From Psychrobacter immobilis (GTDB lineage: Bacteria > Pseudomonadota > Gammaproteobacteria > Pseudomonadales > Moraxellaceae): 64,000 nt of DNA. The stretch is taken from positions 372,001 through 436,000 of the forward strand of contig NZ_CAJGZM010000003.1 of NCBI RefSeq assembly GCF_904846175.1, read 5' to 3'. Numbering within the stretch: the stretch's first letter is position 1; each line of letters begins with the position of its first letter. The notes below the pieces were generated by a model. The model made no database searches, was not told the DNA's origin, and was given only the letters and a program-made list of their open reading frames with translations. Of this stretch, positions 11,741 through 21,050 are shown piece by piece. The translations under genes and the position numbers were made by a program.

Positions 11741-11995
11741 ATGGCGATTAAAGTTGCACAAGTAAGTATTGAAAATATCGATGATACCGAAGGGCTTGAG
11801 AGCGTTATGACGGCGCTAAAAAACATTACTGGTGTCACTGAAATTGAGCTAGAGCCTGAGAATAAAATGGCATTCATTCATTATGATGATACGCAAACGA
11901 CCATCCATGCTTTTGTCGCGGCAATTAGTATGGTTGATTACGTTACCCAGCCGTTTCCTATCGATGCCCCGCAAAACCCACGTTACCATGATTAG
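11741..11995 (+). CDS. HMA-like small protein lacking the metal-binding CxxC, 84 aa
   Basis: This soluble protein (MAIKVAQVSIENIDDTEGLE...) has the length and alternating strand/helix pattern of a heavy-metal-associated ferredoxin-like fold. Where metallochaperones have GMTCxxC it reads ENIDDTEGLESVM, and it has no cysteine at all. It therefore should not bind copper in the usual way. A very strong ribosome site (AGGAGAGGA) precedes the ATG, and it lies 27 bp after kdsA, so it is likely in the kdsA transcript. The true CopZ-like gene is 231 bp downstream. It may be a structural relative with a protein-binding role. Fold assignment is from pattern only. Confidence 0.75.
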   Translation: MAIKVAQVSIENIDDTEGLESVMTALKNITGVTEIELEPENKMAFIHYDDTQTTIHAFVAAISMVDYVTQPFPIDAPQNPRYHD

Positions 11996-12225
11996 CTGTG
12001 AAGCACTGATAATATGAAAGCACTTTAATAAATTGATTTCATATTAATAAAGTGATTTCATAAAGATACAAGCAACCAAACTTGTTGTTCGTCTCAATTC
12101 GGCTTATGCTAGTGATAACCTGCATTTATAAGTGCTGTATAATTTAAAAAACTATAAAAGCAGTTTATTTAAATGATAAAAATACTCATTAATAAAAACT
12201 CAGTTACAAAAATAAGGATCCTCTC

Positions 12226-12450
12226 ATGGCAAACCAAACACGTATTATTAAAATTGACGGCATGACTTGTGGTGGCTGTGTGGCAAGCATCCATAATGCT
12301 ACCGCTGATATTGATGGTTTAGATGATATCAGTATCGAGCTGGCAGACAACCAAGCGACCGTCACCTTTGATGACAGCAAGACCAGCGCCGAAGCTATTG
12401 CAACGGCTATCGACGATGCAGGCTTTGATGCCACCGTTGCCAAGGCTTAA
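12226..12450 (+). CDS. copZ: CopZ-type copper chaperone
   Basis: This 74-residue heavy-metal-associated domain protein has the metal site GMTCGGC near residue 13 and the usual beta-alpha-beta-beta-alpha-beta layout. Members bind Cu(I) in the cytoplasm and pass it to a P1B-type ATPase. That partner is encoded 350 bp downstream on the same strand. AAGGA (12214-12218) lies 7 bases before the ATG. A short terminator follows, so chaperone and pump appear to be separate transcripts. Copper rather than another metal is inferred from the neighbour. Confidence 0.88.
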   Translation: MANQTRIIKIDGMTCGGCVASIHNATADIDGLDDISIELADNQATVTFDDSKTSAEAIATAIDDAGFDATVAKA

Positions 12451-12471
12451 TATTATTCGTATTTATCCCAG

Positions 12472-12496
12472 AACCGGCTATCATGGCTGGTTTTTT
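12472..12496 (+). terminator. Terminator after the copper chaperone gene
   Basis: A 7-bp stem (12472-12478 with 12486-12492, one G-T pair) is followed by a run of six T residues, 21 bp past the stop. Confidence 0.7.
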
Positions 12497-12800
12497 AATG
12501 GCTAAAATATCGCTAGCGGTATGAGAATATACTTTATTTTCCTAGCTTGTATTTATTAACAAGCCCGCTTGCTAGCAGATAAATGAATGTTGAATTGCTG
12601 CTAATCATGACCATTTAAGTTTTGTAGGAATAAAATCGTAGAAGTGTTAAACAGTCTAAAACGTAGACTAATTGTATGTTTTTTTATGACTGGACTGTTT
12701 GATTTAGATTTGCTATCCATTGAGCGCTTCTGTTAGCTCAAACGAATTTATAAACGCTATAACGCGCAATAACGTAATAATGTAATAACGAGTTTTATTT
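12497..12800. other. Intergenic region before copA
   Basis: No gene is seen in these 304 bp. No clear CueR-type palindrome with a long promoter spacer was found by eye. Only a weak GAG ribosome site precedes the copA ATG. Confidence 0.5.
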
Positions 12801-15149
12801 ATGAATGATGCTACCCGTACCGACACCGAGCAATCCTATGAAGTTGAAACTGATATTCAGTCAAATACGCCGCTGACGCCCGAGCGTGCCCATCTGCAAC
12901 TGGCGATTGAAGGGATGACGTGTCAGGCTTGTGCGTCTCGAATCGAGAAAGTCCTTAATAAGAAGCCAGCGGTGTATGAGGTAAATGTCAACTTCGCTGG
13001 CGAGACCGCCAATGTCGATTATGATCCGACGCAAACCACGCCTGAACAAGTCACAGAATGGGTAAATAAAACCGGTTTCGTGGCCAATTTGCAGGCAGCC
13101 GATAGTTTGTTTGCTAAGTCGGATGAAGATACGGCAACTGAATATCCGTGGCGTTTGATTGGATTGTGGGTGTGTTTGCTGCCGTTTTTGGTCGGTATGG
13201 CTGGCATGCTTGTCGGACAAGGTATGGCGTGGATGCCACCGGTTTGGATTCAATTTATCTTAGCGACGATTGTACAATTTGGATTGGCGTTACCTTTTTA
13301 TAAAAGCGCTTGGGCATCTATCAAAGGTGGTCTTGCCAATATGGACGTATTGGTGGTCATTGGTACGGTAACCATTTGGGCATATTCGACCTATCTATGG
13401 TTGACCCATGGCGATGGCACGTTAAGCAGCTTATTGCAAAGCGGGCATGCAGGCGGACACGGACCAGCCGTTTACTTTGAAGCCGGCGTGATGGTTATTG
13501 CTTTTGTGCGTACGGGTAAATATCTTGAAGAGCGCACCAAAAAGCACAGCTTAAACAGTATCGATTTATTATTGTCCTTAACGCCTGATGAAGTCGAGCA
13601 GCAACAGCCAAATGGCGATTTTCATAATGTCGCGCTACAGGATGTGCAAGTAGGCGATATCCTGCGTGCTAAACAAGGCAGCCGTGTCGCCACCGATGGT
13701 GTCGTTATCGATGGTAGTGGCTGGTGTGTGGAAAGTCATTTAACCGGCGAGTCCGTACCACTTAAAAAAGAAGTAGGTGAGGGACTGCTAGCAGGCGCTC
13801 TCGTTGAAAATGGCAGCTTGCTATATCGTGTCAGTGCTAAAGGTAGCGATACCAAGCTCGGTGATATGGTACAAGCGCTCAGCGATGCGCAAGGCTCAAA
13901 AGCTAATTTAGCGCGCCTTGCTGATAGAGTGACGGCTATTTTTGTCCCAGTAGTGGTGACAATTGCCTTGGTCACATTTGGGCTGACGTGGTGGCTCACG
14001 GGTATGGTCGATACCGCCTTGATGCATGCGGTGTCGGTATTGGTCATTGCTTGCCCTTGTGCGCTTGGTTTAGCAACGCCAGCTGCTATCATGGCTGGTA
14101 TGGGCGTCGCCGCGCGTCATGGCGTTTGGTTTAAAGATGCGCAAAGCTTAGAGGCGGCAGGCAATATTGATACAGTGGTACTCGATAAAACGGGTACTTT
14201 AACCATTGGTAAGCCTACTATCGTCGATCAGGTCATGGTGGATAAGTCACTTGCGGTTGATGATGTCTTACAAATAGCCGCAAGCGTTGAAGCGCATGCT
14301 AGCCATCCTTTAGCGACGGCATTGATTAACGCGGCTACTGAACGAAACTTGCCGTTGATGACTGTGACTGATATCAGTGTCATCAAAGGTGCGGGCATAC
14401 AAGCAAATATCGAAGGCTTAGGTGTGGTAAAGGTTGGTACTGCGGAGTTTGCTCATTTAATGCTGCCAAAACTGATGCCAAAAGTATGGCAAATTGCCAG
14501 TACCGTAGCCATTAGTATCAACGATGAAGCTTTGGGCGCGTTTGCCTTAGCTGACGATTTAAAAGATGACACGCCGCAAGCCATTACCGCACTACAGGAT
14601 GCGGGTATCAATGTCATCTTGATGAGTGGTGATAAGCAGTCGGTCGTTGATCATGTGGCAGGTCAGCTAGGTATCGAACAAGCGTACGGTAAAATGAGCC
14701 CACGTGATAAGGCGAGCCAAATTGCCCTGTTGCAAACAGCTGGTCACAAAGTGGCGATGGCAGGTGACGGCGTCAACGATGCGCCAGCAATGGCAACCGC
14801 TGATGCCAGTTTTGCCATGTTTGAAGGTACGGATGTCGCCCAGCATAGTGCCTCTGCGCGCTTGATGGGTGAGTCGCTGATGCATATCGATGCGGCGCAA
14901 AAAATTGCGAATGCAACAGTGCGTAATATCAAGCAGAATCTATTCTTTGCTTTTATTTATAATTGCCTTGGTATTCCGCTTGCCGCTTTTGGTTTTTTAA
15001 ACCCTATGATTGCCGCTGCTGCAATGGCGCTCAGCTCTATCTCAGTATTGATGAATGCCCTACGTTTAACGCGATTTAAAACCAAGGTTGAGCTAAATAA
15101 TACTGTATCTAATTCTCATACTGACAGCGAGCGTTTAACAAAAGTATAA
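12801..15149 (+). CDS. copA: Cu(I)-exporting P1B-type ATPase
   Basis: CopA pumps Cu(I) out of the cytoplasm, driven by ATP. One N-terminal metal-binding domain (EGMTCQACA, Cys-41 and Cys-44) is followed by the transmembrane region with the transport motif CPC (418-420). The TGES actuator loop, the phosphorylated Asp-462 in DKTGTLT, the ASHPLA motif of P1B pumps, GDGVNDAPAM, and the last-helix elements YNCLG and MALSSISV are all present. At 782 residues the length is typical. The ribosome site is weak. The gene lies between the chaperone and eno, inside a block that is otherwise housekeeping, which suggests insertion of a copper module. Confidence 0.95.
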   Translation: MNDATRTDTEQSYEVETDIQSNTPLTPERAHLQLAIEGMTCQACASRIEKVLNKKPAVYEVNVNFAGETANVDYDPTQTTPEQVTEWVNKTGFVANLQAADSLFAKSDEDTATEYPWRLIGLWVCLLPFLVGMAGMLVGQGMAWMPPVWIQFILATIVQFGLALPFYKSAWASIKGGLANMDVLVVIGTVTIWAYSTYLWLTHGDGTLSSLLQSGHAGGHGPAVYFEAGVMVIAFVRTGKYLEERTKKHSLNSIDLLLSLTPDEVEQQQPNGDFHNVALQDVQVGDILRAKQGSRVATDGVVIDGSGWCVESHLTGESVPLKKEVGEGLLAGALVENGSLLYRVSAKGSDTKLGDMVQALSDAQGSKANLARLADRVTAIFVPVVVTIALVTFGLTWWLTGMVDTALMHAVSVLVIACPCALGLATPAAIMAGMGVAARHGVWFKDAQSLEAAGNIDTVVLDKTGTLTIGKPTIVDQVMVDKSLAVDDVLQIAASVEAHASHPLATALINAATERNLPLMTVTDISVIKGAGIQANIEGLGVVKVGTAEFAHLMLPKLMPKVWQIASTVAISINDEALGAFALADDLKDDTPQAITALQDAGINVILMSGDKQSVVDHVAGQLGIEQAYGKMSPRDKASQIALLQTAGHKVAMAGDGVNDAPAMATADASFAMFEGTDVAQHSASARLMGESLMHIDAAQKIANATVRNIKQNLFFAFIYNCLGIPLAAFGFLNPMIAAAAMALSSISVLMNALRLTRFKTKVELNNTVSNSHTDSERLTKV

Positions 15150-16797
<1,648 letters not shown>

Positions 16798-16833
16798 TCA
16801 GCTGAAGCGCTAATAAGTTGGGTTTAAAACTAA

Positions 16834-16867
16834 GTGCTATATTGTCATTCAGATGATGATATAGCGC
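16834..16867 (+). other. 15-bp RNA hairpin between eno and ftsB
   Basis: A 15-bp stem with G-T pairs (16834-16848 with 16853-16867) encloses a four-base loop. It lacks a following T-tract, so it is a weak terminator candidate. It could instead protect the eno 3' end or mark RNA processing between eno and ftsB. Confidence 0.6.
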
Positions 16868-16931
16868 CTGATAAGTTCATCTAATTTTCGATTTTAATTA
16901 TTATCTCTCCATCATTTGGCGTAATCAATTT

Positions 16932-17240
16932 ATGAAATACTTTAGCCAATTTATCTTACTTGCTTTAGCGGTCGCTGTACTGTTAGGACTGCAATATCAG
17001 TATTGGCTGGGTGAAAATGGACAGTTTGAGCATAATAAATTGCTGACACATATTGATGAGCAACAACGTTTAAATGACAATCAAGTATCGGCAAATAACT
17101 TGCTACGCACTGATGTTCATGACCTAAAGACCGGTCTTGAAGCGGTAGAAGAACACGCGCGTTTAGACTTAGGCTTGATTAAGCCAAATGAAACCTTTGT
17201 ACAAGTATCAACGGCACCTACGACGCATAGTCGTTATTGA
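16932..17240 (+). CDS. ftsB: Cell division protein FtsB
   Basis: FtsB is a small bitopic inner-membrane protein of the divisome that forms the FtsQ-FtsB-FtsL complex activating septal wall synthesis. A short cytoplasmic end is followed by one membrane helix (about residues 5-24) and a periplasmic coiled coil (about 30-75). The family signature EEHARLDLGLIKPNETFVQV closes the coil. At 102 residues the length is normal. Its place directly after eno and before ispD is the usual one. The ribosome site is poor, which may mean weak or coupled translation. Confidence 0.93.
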   Translation: MKYFSQFILLALAVAVLLGLQYQYWLGENGQFEHNKLLTHIDEQQRLNDNQVSANNLLRTDVHDLKTGLEAVEEHARLDLGLIKPNETFVQVSTAPTTHSRY

Positions 17241-17355
17241 TTTTAACTATTGCAAAATAAACGGTTATCTATAGTTGTTCTGCTTGTATTTAAATTACTA
17301 TTCTTTTTAAGATTCCTTTCTATCCAATCCAGTCATATCATCATGGAATCCGCCC

Positions 17356-18147
17356 ATGAGTACTATTCAAAACCGCCCTATGAATACCACACCTAAAATA
17401 CATGCCATGATTGTCGCTGCGGGTCGTGGCAGTCGTTTTGGTACCTCTATTGCCAAGCAATATACCATGCTACAAGGACAGACCTTGTTACAGCATAGCG
17501 TCGCGCGGCTTGCTTGTAGCGCGTATATTAATCAGTGCTTACTCGTTATAGCAGCGGATGATAATACAGCACAAACGCTTAATTTTGCACTACCTATAGA
17601 ATATGCTATTGGCGGCGTTGAGCGTTGGCAATCGGTACAAGCAGGGGTAGAAGCCATTCTTCAGTCAGGGGCTGAGGATTCGGACTTGGTACTCATTCAT
17701 GATGCGGCGCGTCCGGCGGTGCCTCAACAAGATATTAATAAAGTTATTGAAGCGGCGATGCTAGAGCCTTATGGCGCTATTCTTGCTACACCAGTGGCGG
17801 ATACTCTTAAACAGTCTTATGCACACTCTACCACTCAATCTAACCCTGTAAACGAGCCTGCTACTGTTAAATCTACCGTTAACAGTAGCTCATATTCTTA
17901 TGCTAGACGTACTATTGACCGCAGTAATATGTGGCAGGCACAAACCCCGCAAGTCTTTCGCCTCGATCAGTTGCAGCGAGTATTAACGTATGTTGCTGAG
18001 CATCAGCTTGCTATCACTGATGAAGCCAGTGCATTTGAGCATTTAGAAATGCCGATTCGCTTAGTGTCTGGCAGCCGCCAAAATATCAAACTGACTTATC
18101 CTGACGACGCTATTTTGCTCACAGCGATTCTTAGCGCCCAATCCTAA
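17356..18147 (+). CDS. ispD: 2-C-methyl-D-erythritol 4-phosphate cytidylyltransferase
   Basis: IspD joins CTP and methylerythritol phosphate in the non-mevalonate isoprenoid pathway. The nucleotide-binding start AAGRGSRFG...AKQY, IGGVERWQSVQAG, IHDAARPAVP and the later TPQVFR and DEASAFE motifs are all family hallmarks. At 263 residues it is longer than the E. coli enzyme (236). Part of this is a Ser/Thr/Asn-rich insert of about 20 residues near 156-180, before the RRTIDRSNMW segment, probably a surface loop. ATG 17380 (Met-9) is an alternative start. No ispF follows here. Confidence 0.95.
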   Translation: MSTIQNRPMNTTPKIHAMIVAAGRGSRFGTSIAKQYTMLQGQTLLQHSVARLACSAYINQCLLVIAADDNTAQTLNFALPIEYAIGGVERWQSVQAGVEAILQSGAEDSDLVLIHDAARPAVPQQDINKVIEAAMLEPYGAILATPVADTLKQSYAHSTTQSNPVNEPATVKSTVNSSSYSYARRTIDRSNMWQAQTPQVFRLDQLQRVLTYVAEHQLAITDEASAFEHLEMPIRLVSGSRQNIKLTYPDDAILLTAILSAQS

Positions 18148-18569
18148 CTGTCCTAAAAACTTTACAGCACTTATCATTTCTTATTTTCTAATATAACTAT
18201 TTTTATAAACCTTTCTGTTCTCGATATTTAAATCGAGCGCTTCAAATTCACTGCGTCCGTTTTTTGCGGTTATGTGTCTAAAAATTTTAAAGGGCTTATT
18301 CTAGGAAGATATATTCATGTCATATTTTGCATATAAATAATTTTAAAGCATAGCTTAGCATTAATAAGTAGAGGCTTAAGATAAACATATATTGCTTTGA
18401 TGACGAAATTAGCCTATGATGTAACCAACTTAATACAATTAATATAAACATTTATAAATCAATAATATAACAAGCCAATTTGTTACCTTTGAATGCCTTG
18501 TTGCTCTATTTTTTCTAAAGTTAGTATGGTTGTCTTAGCTACATTTACCTGAAAATAGGGAGAAGCTGA
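18148..18569. other. Intergenic region before the BLUF gene
   Basis: These 422 bp are very AT-rich and contain no open frame of useful length. No terminator for ispD is obvious. The promoter of the BLUF gene presumably lies here but could not be fixed. Confidence 0.5.
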
Positions 18570-19193
18570 TTGTCAACAGTCAATGATTGGACAAATCCAG
18601 TAACGCCAGATCTCTGCCAGTTTGTATATCTGAGCCACATTACGTCGACTGGTCTTGCAAGTGCGAGTACGCTTAACGACATCGCAGAAGTCGCCATTAA
18701 GCATAATAAAGCCGATAATATTACGGGTATCCTTTGCTACGGCAATGGCTACTTTTTGCAATGTGTGGAAGGCTCCGAACAAGCATTAACCAATCTAAAA
18801 AACCGCTTATTGGTAGATGATCGACATAAAGAGTTAAAAATATTGGATTTTTCAGCCATCGCTGAGCGCCGTTTTGCTGGTTGGTCACTACGTTCGATTA
18901 CCCTCGAGCGTTGGATGATGAATGAACCTAAGCTTAAAACTTTTATGCCGTTTAAGCCCAATATGTGGGACAACAATGAATGGCAGCAGTTTTTAGATAT
19001 TCTGCAAGGTTATTATGAAGACCAAGAAAGAAGCGGTGAGCTTGATACCCAGCCGATAAAATATAATACCCTCGGGGTAACCTTGGGCAAAGTAGTGGGA
19101 CAGCACCAAGCCTTTTTCCTGATACAGACTGTACTAGGCGGCTTGATTGTATTGGCGCTACTTTGGTTGATGCTAGCAGATAAAATTTGGTAA
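18570..19193 (+). CDS. BLUF-domain blue-light sensor with C-terminal membrane helix
   Basis: Residues 15-107 form a BLUF domain, which binds FAD and responds to blue light. The flavin-pocket residues are present: Tyr-20 in QFVYLS, Asn-46, Gln-64 in YFLQCVEG and Trp-105 in FAGWSL. Asn-Gln and Gln-Trp spacings (18 and 41) equal those of Slr1694. The Met often following the Trp is Leu here. No EAL, GGDEF or other output domain is attached. Instead residues 178-203 form one hydrophobic helix, apparently anchoring the protein at the inner membrane. The start is TTG, chosen because AGGGAG (18557-18562) sits 7 bases upstream. A terminator follows, so the gene is monocistronic. Confidence 0.9.
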   Translation: MSTVNDWTNPVTPDLCQFVYLSHITSTGLASASTLNDIAEVAIKHNKADNITGILCYGNGYFLQCVEGSEQALTNLKNRLLVDDRHKELKILDFSAIAERRFAGWSLRSITLERWMMNEPKLKTFMPFKPNMWDNNEWQQFLDILQGYYEDQERSGELDTQPIKYNTLGVTLGKVVGQHQAFFLIQTVLGGLIVLALLWLMLADKIW

Positions 19194-19224
19194 GCTGTTT
19201 TAAATAATTAGCGCGTATATATTT

Positions 19225-19253
19225 AAAAGGCCAGCATAAATTGCTGGCTTTTT
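19225..19253 (+). terminator. Terminator after the BLUF gene
   Basis: The stem GCCAGCA (19230-19236) with TGCTGGC (19242-19248) is flanked by A and T tracts. Confidence 0.8.
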
Positions 19254-19333
19254 GCTGTCATAAAACTACTTTAGAATGCTTTATTTTGATGCGTAAAAGC
19301 TTTTATATAAAATTCTAAAAAATAAACAGGCAT

Positions 19334-19371
19334 AAAAAAAGCCCACTCACAAAAATGTGAATGGGCTTTTT
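19334..19371. terminator. Terminator downstream of tRNA-Glu (bidirectional form)
   Basis: An 11-bp stem with one mismatch (19341-19351 with 19356-19366), an AAAA loop, A-tract left and T-tract right. It lies 66 bp past the tRNA-Glu 3' end on the minus strand and faces the BLUF gene on the other side. Confidence 0.8.
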
Positions 19372-19436
19372 GATGGTACGCTTATTAGTCTTATAGATGC
19401 TTTATAGCAAACTTGCTAATAAGTGACGCCAAATAG

Positions 19437-19512
19437 TGGCGTCCCCAGGGGGATTCGAACCCCCGTTACCGCCGTGAAAGGGCGGTGTCCTAGGCCTCTA
19501 GACGATGGGGAC
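19437..19512 (-). tRNA. tRNA-Glu (anticodon UUC)
   Basis: The minus strand reads GTCCCCATCGTCTAGAGG and folds into a complete 76-nt cloverleaf: acceptor GTCCCCA/TGGGGAC, anticodon loop CTTTCAC with UUC, T-loop GGTTCGAATC, discriminator G and an encoded CCA (19437-19439). It is nearly identical to E. coli tRNA-Glu as remembered. No rRNA genes are nearby, so this copy is not in an rRNA spacer. Confidence 0.97.
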
Positions 19513-19561
19513 TAGTAACAACGCTTCAACTGCTTTCACCATTTATGTTGAAGTGGTGCGT

Positions 19562-19590
19562 ATTCTAATAGCGTCCGTGTCTACTGTCAA
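19562..19590 (-). promoter_or_regulatory. Consensus promoter for tRNA-Glu
   Basis: On the minus strand TTGACA (19590-19585) is followed after exactly 17 bp by TAGAAT (19567-19562). Transcription would start roughly 40 bases before the tRNA. The -10 box overlaps the stop codon of the upstream 65-aa frame. Confidence 0.8.
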
Positions 19591-19762
19591 GCCTTTTTCT
19601 ACGTCTTTTTAAAATTAAATATCTTTTTTTGAGGGCGCGGCGTGGATGTAGGTCATTACGCTTTAAATGATACCGAATCCATAACGATGTACAAGTACTA
19701 ATGGTTAATGCCAGCAGCATATAACCGATGATGGTTGCCCATAACTTAAACTGTGGTTCCAT
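19565..19762 (-). CDS. Small single-pass membrane protein, 65 aa, basic tail
   Basis: The product starts MEPQFKLWATIIGYMLLALTIST, with one membrane helix at about residues 6-29, followed by a strongly basic Arg/Lys-rich tail (KKRYLILKRRRKRLDSRHGRY). AAAAGGGAC lies about 9 bases before the ATG. A GC-rich hairpin sits 20 bases upstream of the start, in the leader. Its last codons overlap the tRNA-Glu promoter, which makes the reading less certain but is possible in a compact region. No family is recognised. Confidence 0.55.
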   Translation of the reverse strand: MEPQFKLWATIIGYMLLALTISTCTSLWIRYHLKRNDLHPRRALKKRYLILKRRRKRLDSRHGRY

Positions 19763-19782
19763 AATAAAGTCCCTTTTATTAA

Positions 19783-19813
19783 GCTTTAAGCGCCTATCAA
19801 GGGCGCTTAAAGC
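19783..19813 (-). other. 12-bp hairpin in the leader of the 65-aa gene
   Basis: GCTTTAAGCGCC (19783-19794) and its exact complement (19802-19813) enclose a 7-base loop. It lies 160 bp past the RNase T stop and ends 20 bases before the 65-aa start. There is no T-tract, so it may be an attenuator-like leader structure or a weak terminator. Confidence 0.55.
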
Positions 19814-19973
19814 ACAGTAGGTAACTCAAACCATCTATAGATTTGACCCATTATTTTTATAGCGCGTTTATAAAGGGTTAAATTATACTTTTAAATAGAA
19901 CGGTTAAAGTTAGTAAACCTTACAAGTACCACTATTATTCATGATGAACAATACATAATCTGTAATAAAGAAT

Positions 19974-20732
19974 TTATTGATTATTTTCAGTAGCTACTTC
20001 GGTAGACTCAGGTTCGCTATGCATCGCATTAGCCAGCATAGGGTAGCTGTTCAGGATATGACAAAACAGCTCAGCGGTCTTTTGGGTATCATAGAGCGCT
20101 GAATGCGCATCATTGCCATCAAAATCAAGTCCAGCGGCCTTACAAGCCCGTGCTAATACTGTTTGTCCAAATGCCAAGGCCGACAGTGTCACGGTATCAA
20201 AGACTGAGAAATTATGAAACGGGTTGTGGCTTTTGCTATTGGTGCGCAGTACTGCCGCATTTAAAAATGCTAAGTCAAAATGCGCATTGTGTCCAATCAA
20301 AACGCATTGGCGGCAGTCTTCAGCGCGGCGTAATTCTTTTAAACCTTTAAAAATACGGCGTAGCGCCGTTTTTTCATCTTCAGCAATGGCTTTACGTAAT
20401 GGATTATTTGGATCAATGCCAGTAAAGGCAAGCGCACTCGGCTCGAGATTCGCCCCTTCAAAAGGTTCGATATGAGCGTTCAGTGCCTCACCCGGATAAA
20501 ACACGCCCTGCTCATTTAATAGCACAGGAATACAGGCAATCTCTAATAAGGCGTCAGTTTGCGCATTAAAACCAGCCGTTTCAACATCGACGACCACAGG
20601 CAGGAACTTACGAAAACGTTCTTTTAAGGTCATCGGTGCTTGTTCGTCTGTGTTGCTATCGATCGTATCTGGCACTTTGCTAGGATTGTTTGTCTTGTCT
20701 TCAGGTAGGGCGGTATCGTTTTGAATGGTCAT
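19974..20732 (-). CDS. rnt: Ribonuclease T
   Basis: RNase T is a DEDD-family 3'-5' exoribonuclease that trims tRNA and other stable RNA ends. The catalytic residues are visible: Asp-49 and Glu-51 in VVDVETAGFN, Asp-152 in HNAHFDLAF, and His-209/Asp-214 in DAHSALYDTQ. The segments DALLEIA, ALAFTGIDPNNP and FGQTVLARAC are typical of RNase T rather than DNA polymerase epsilon. It has 252 residues, longer than E. coli (215), because of a 33-residue polar N-terminal extension. Met-34 (MTLKERFRKFLPVVVDVE) is a plausible alternative start. Neither start has a clear ribosome site. It lies downstream of pyrC on the same strand. Confidence 0.93.
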   Translation of the reverse strand: MTIQNDTALPEDKTNNPSKVPDTIDSNTDEQAPMTLKERFRKFLPVVVDVETAGFNAQTDALLEIACIPVLLNEQGVFYPGEALNAHIEPFEGANLEPSALAFTGIDPNNPLRKAIAEDEKTALRRIFKGLKELRRAEDCRQCVLIGHNAHFDLAFLNAAVLRTNSKSHNPFHNFSVFDTVTLSALAFGQTVLARACKAAGLDFDGNDAHSALYDTQKTAELFCHILNSYPMLANAMHSEPESTEVATENNQ

Positions 20733-20812
20733 ATCAAGTTAAATCGCTTTTATCAGTCGTGCTGTGGCATTGAATTGAGGTAAAAATTAAGTTAAAAATC
20801 GCTAAAAAATAA

Positions 20813-20888
20813 ATATCCTATGATAGGAGTATTGCCTTTGCTAATGAAGTTGCCTTTTAGCAGAAGCGCATTGTCTATCATAGGATAT
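20813..20888. repeat. 76-bp inverted-repeat element A (rnt-pyrC gap)
   Basis: ATATCCTATGATAG (20813-20826) and its perfect reverse complement (20875-20888) enclose 48 bp, which contain a smaller TGCTAA...TTAGCA pair. No protein is encoded. Its architecture (14 bp arms, 48 bp inside) is the same as that of element B, 34 bp further on. Confidence 0.7.
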
Positions 20889-20922
20889 AGCCCTAAATAA
20901 AATAAGTACAAATATTATAATA

Positions 20923-20998
20923 CGCTACTGGTATAAGTTTTCCTTGCTTGCTGTGCGCTTCGCACTCCAGAGGCTGTGCAAAATTTATACCAGTAGCG
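20923..20998. repeat. 76-bp inverted-repeat element B (rnt-pyrC gap)
   Basis: CGCTACTGGTATAA (20923-20936) and its perfect reverse complement (20985-20998) enclose 48 bp. The complementarity continues inward with one mismatch, and an inner hairpin GTGCG-CTT-CGCAC is present. It resembles a small dispersed intergenic repeat or miniature element. The sequence differs from element A although the dimensions are identical. Confidence 0.7.
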
Positions 20999-21050
20999 CT
21001 ATGTTTATTTTATAGATAATAGAGACGTAGGCAGTTTTACGTCGTGGCTA

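Noticed and set aside
19194-19560. A possible genomic island at tRNA-Glu
   Set aside because: There is no integrase, no duplicated tRNA 3' end and no phage gene nearby, only terminators and a promoter.
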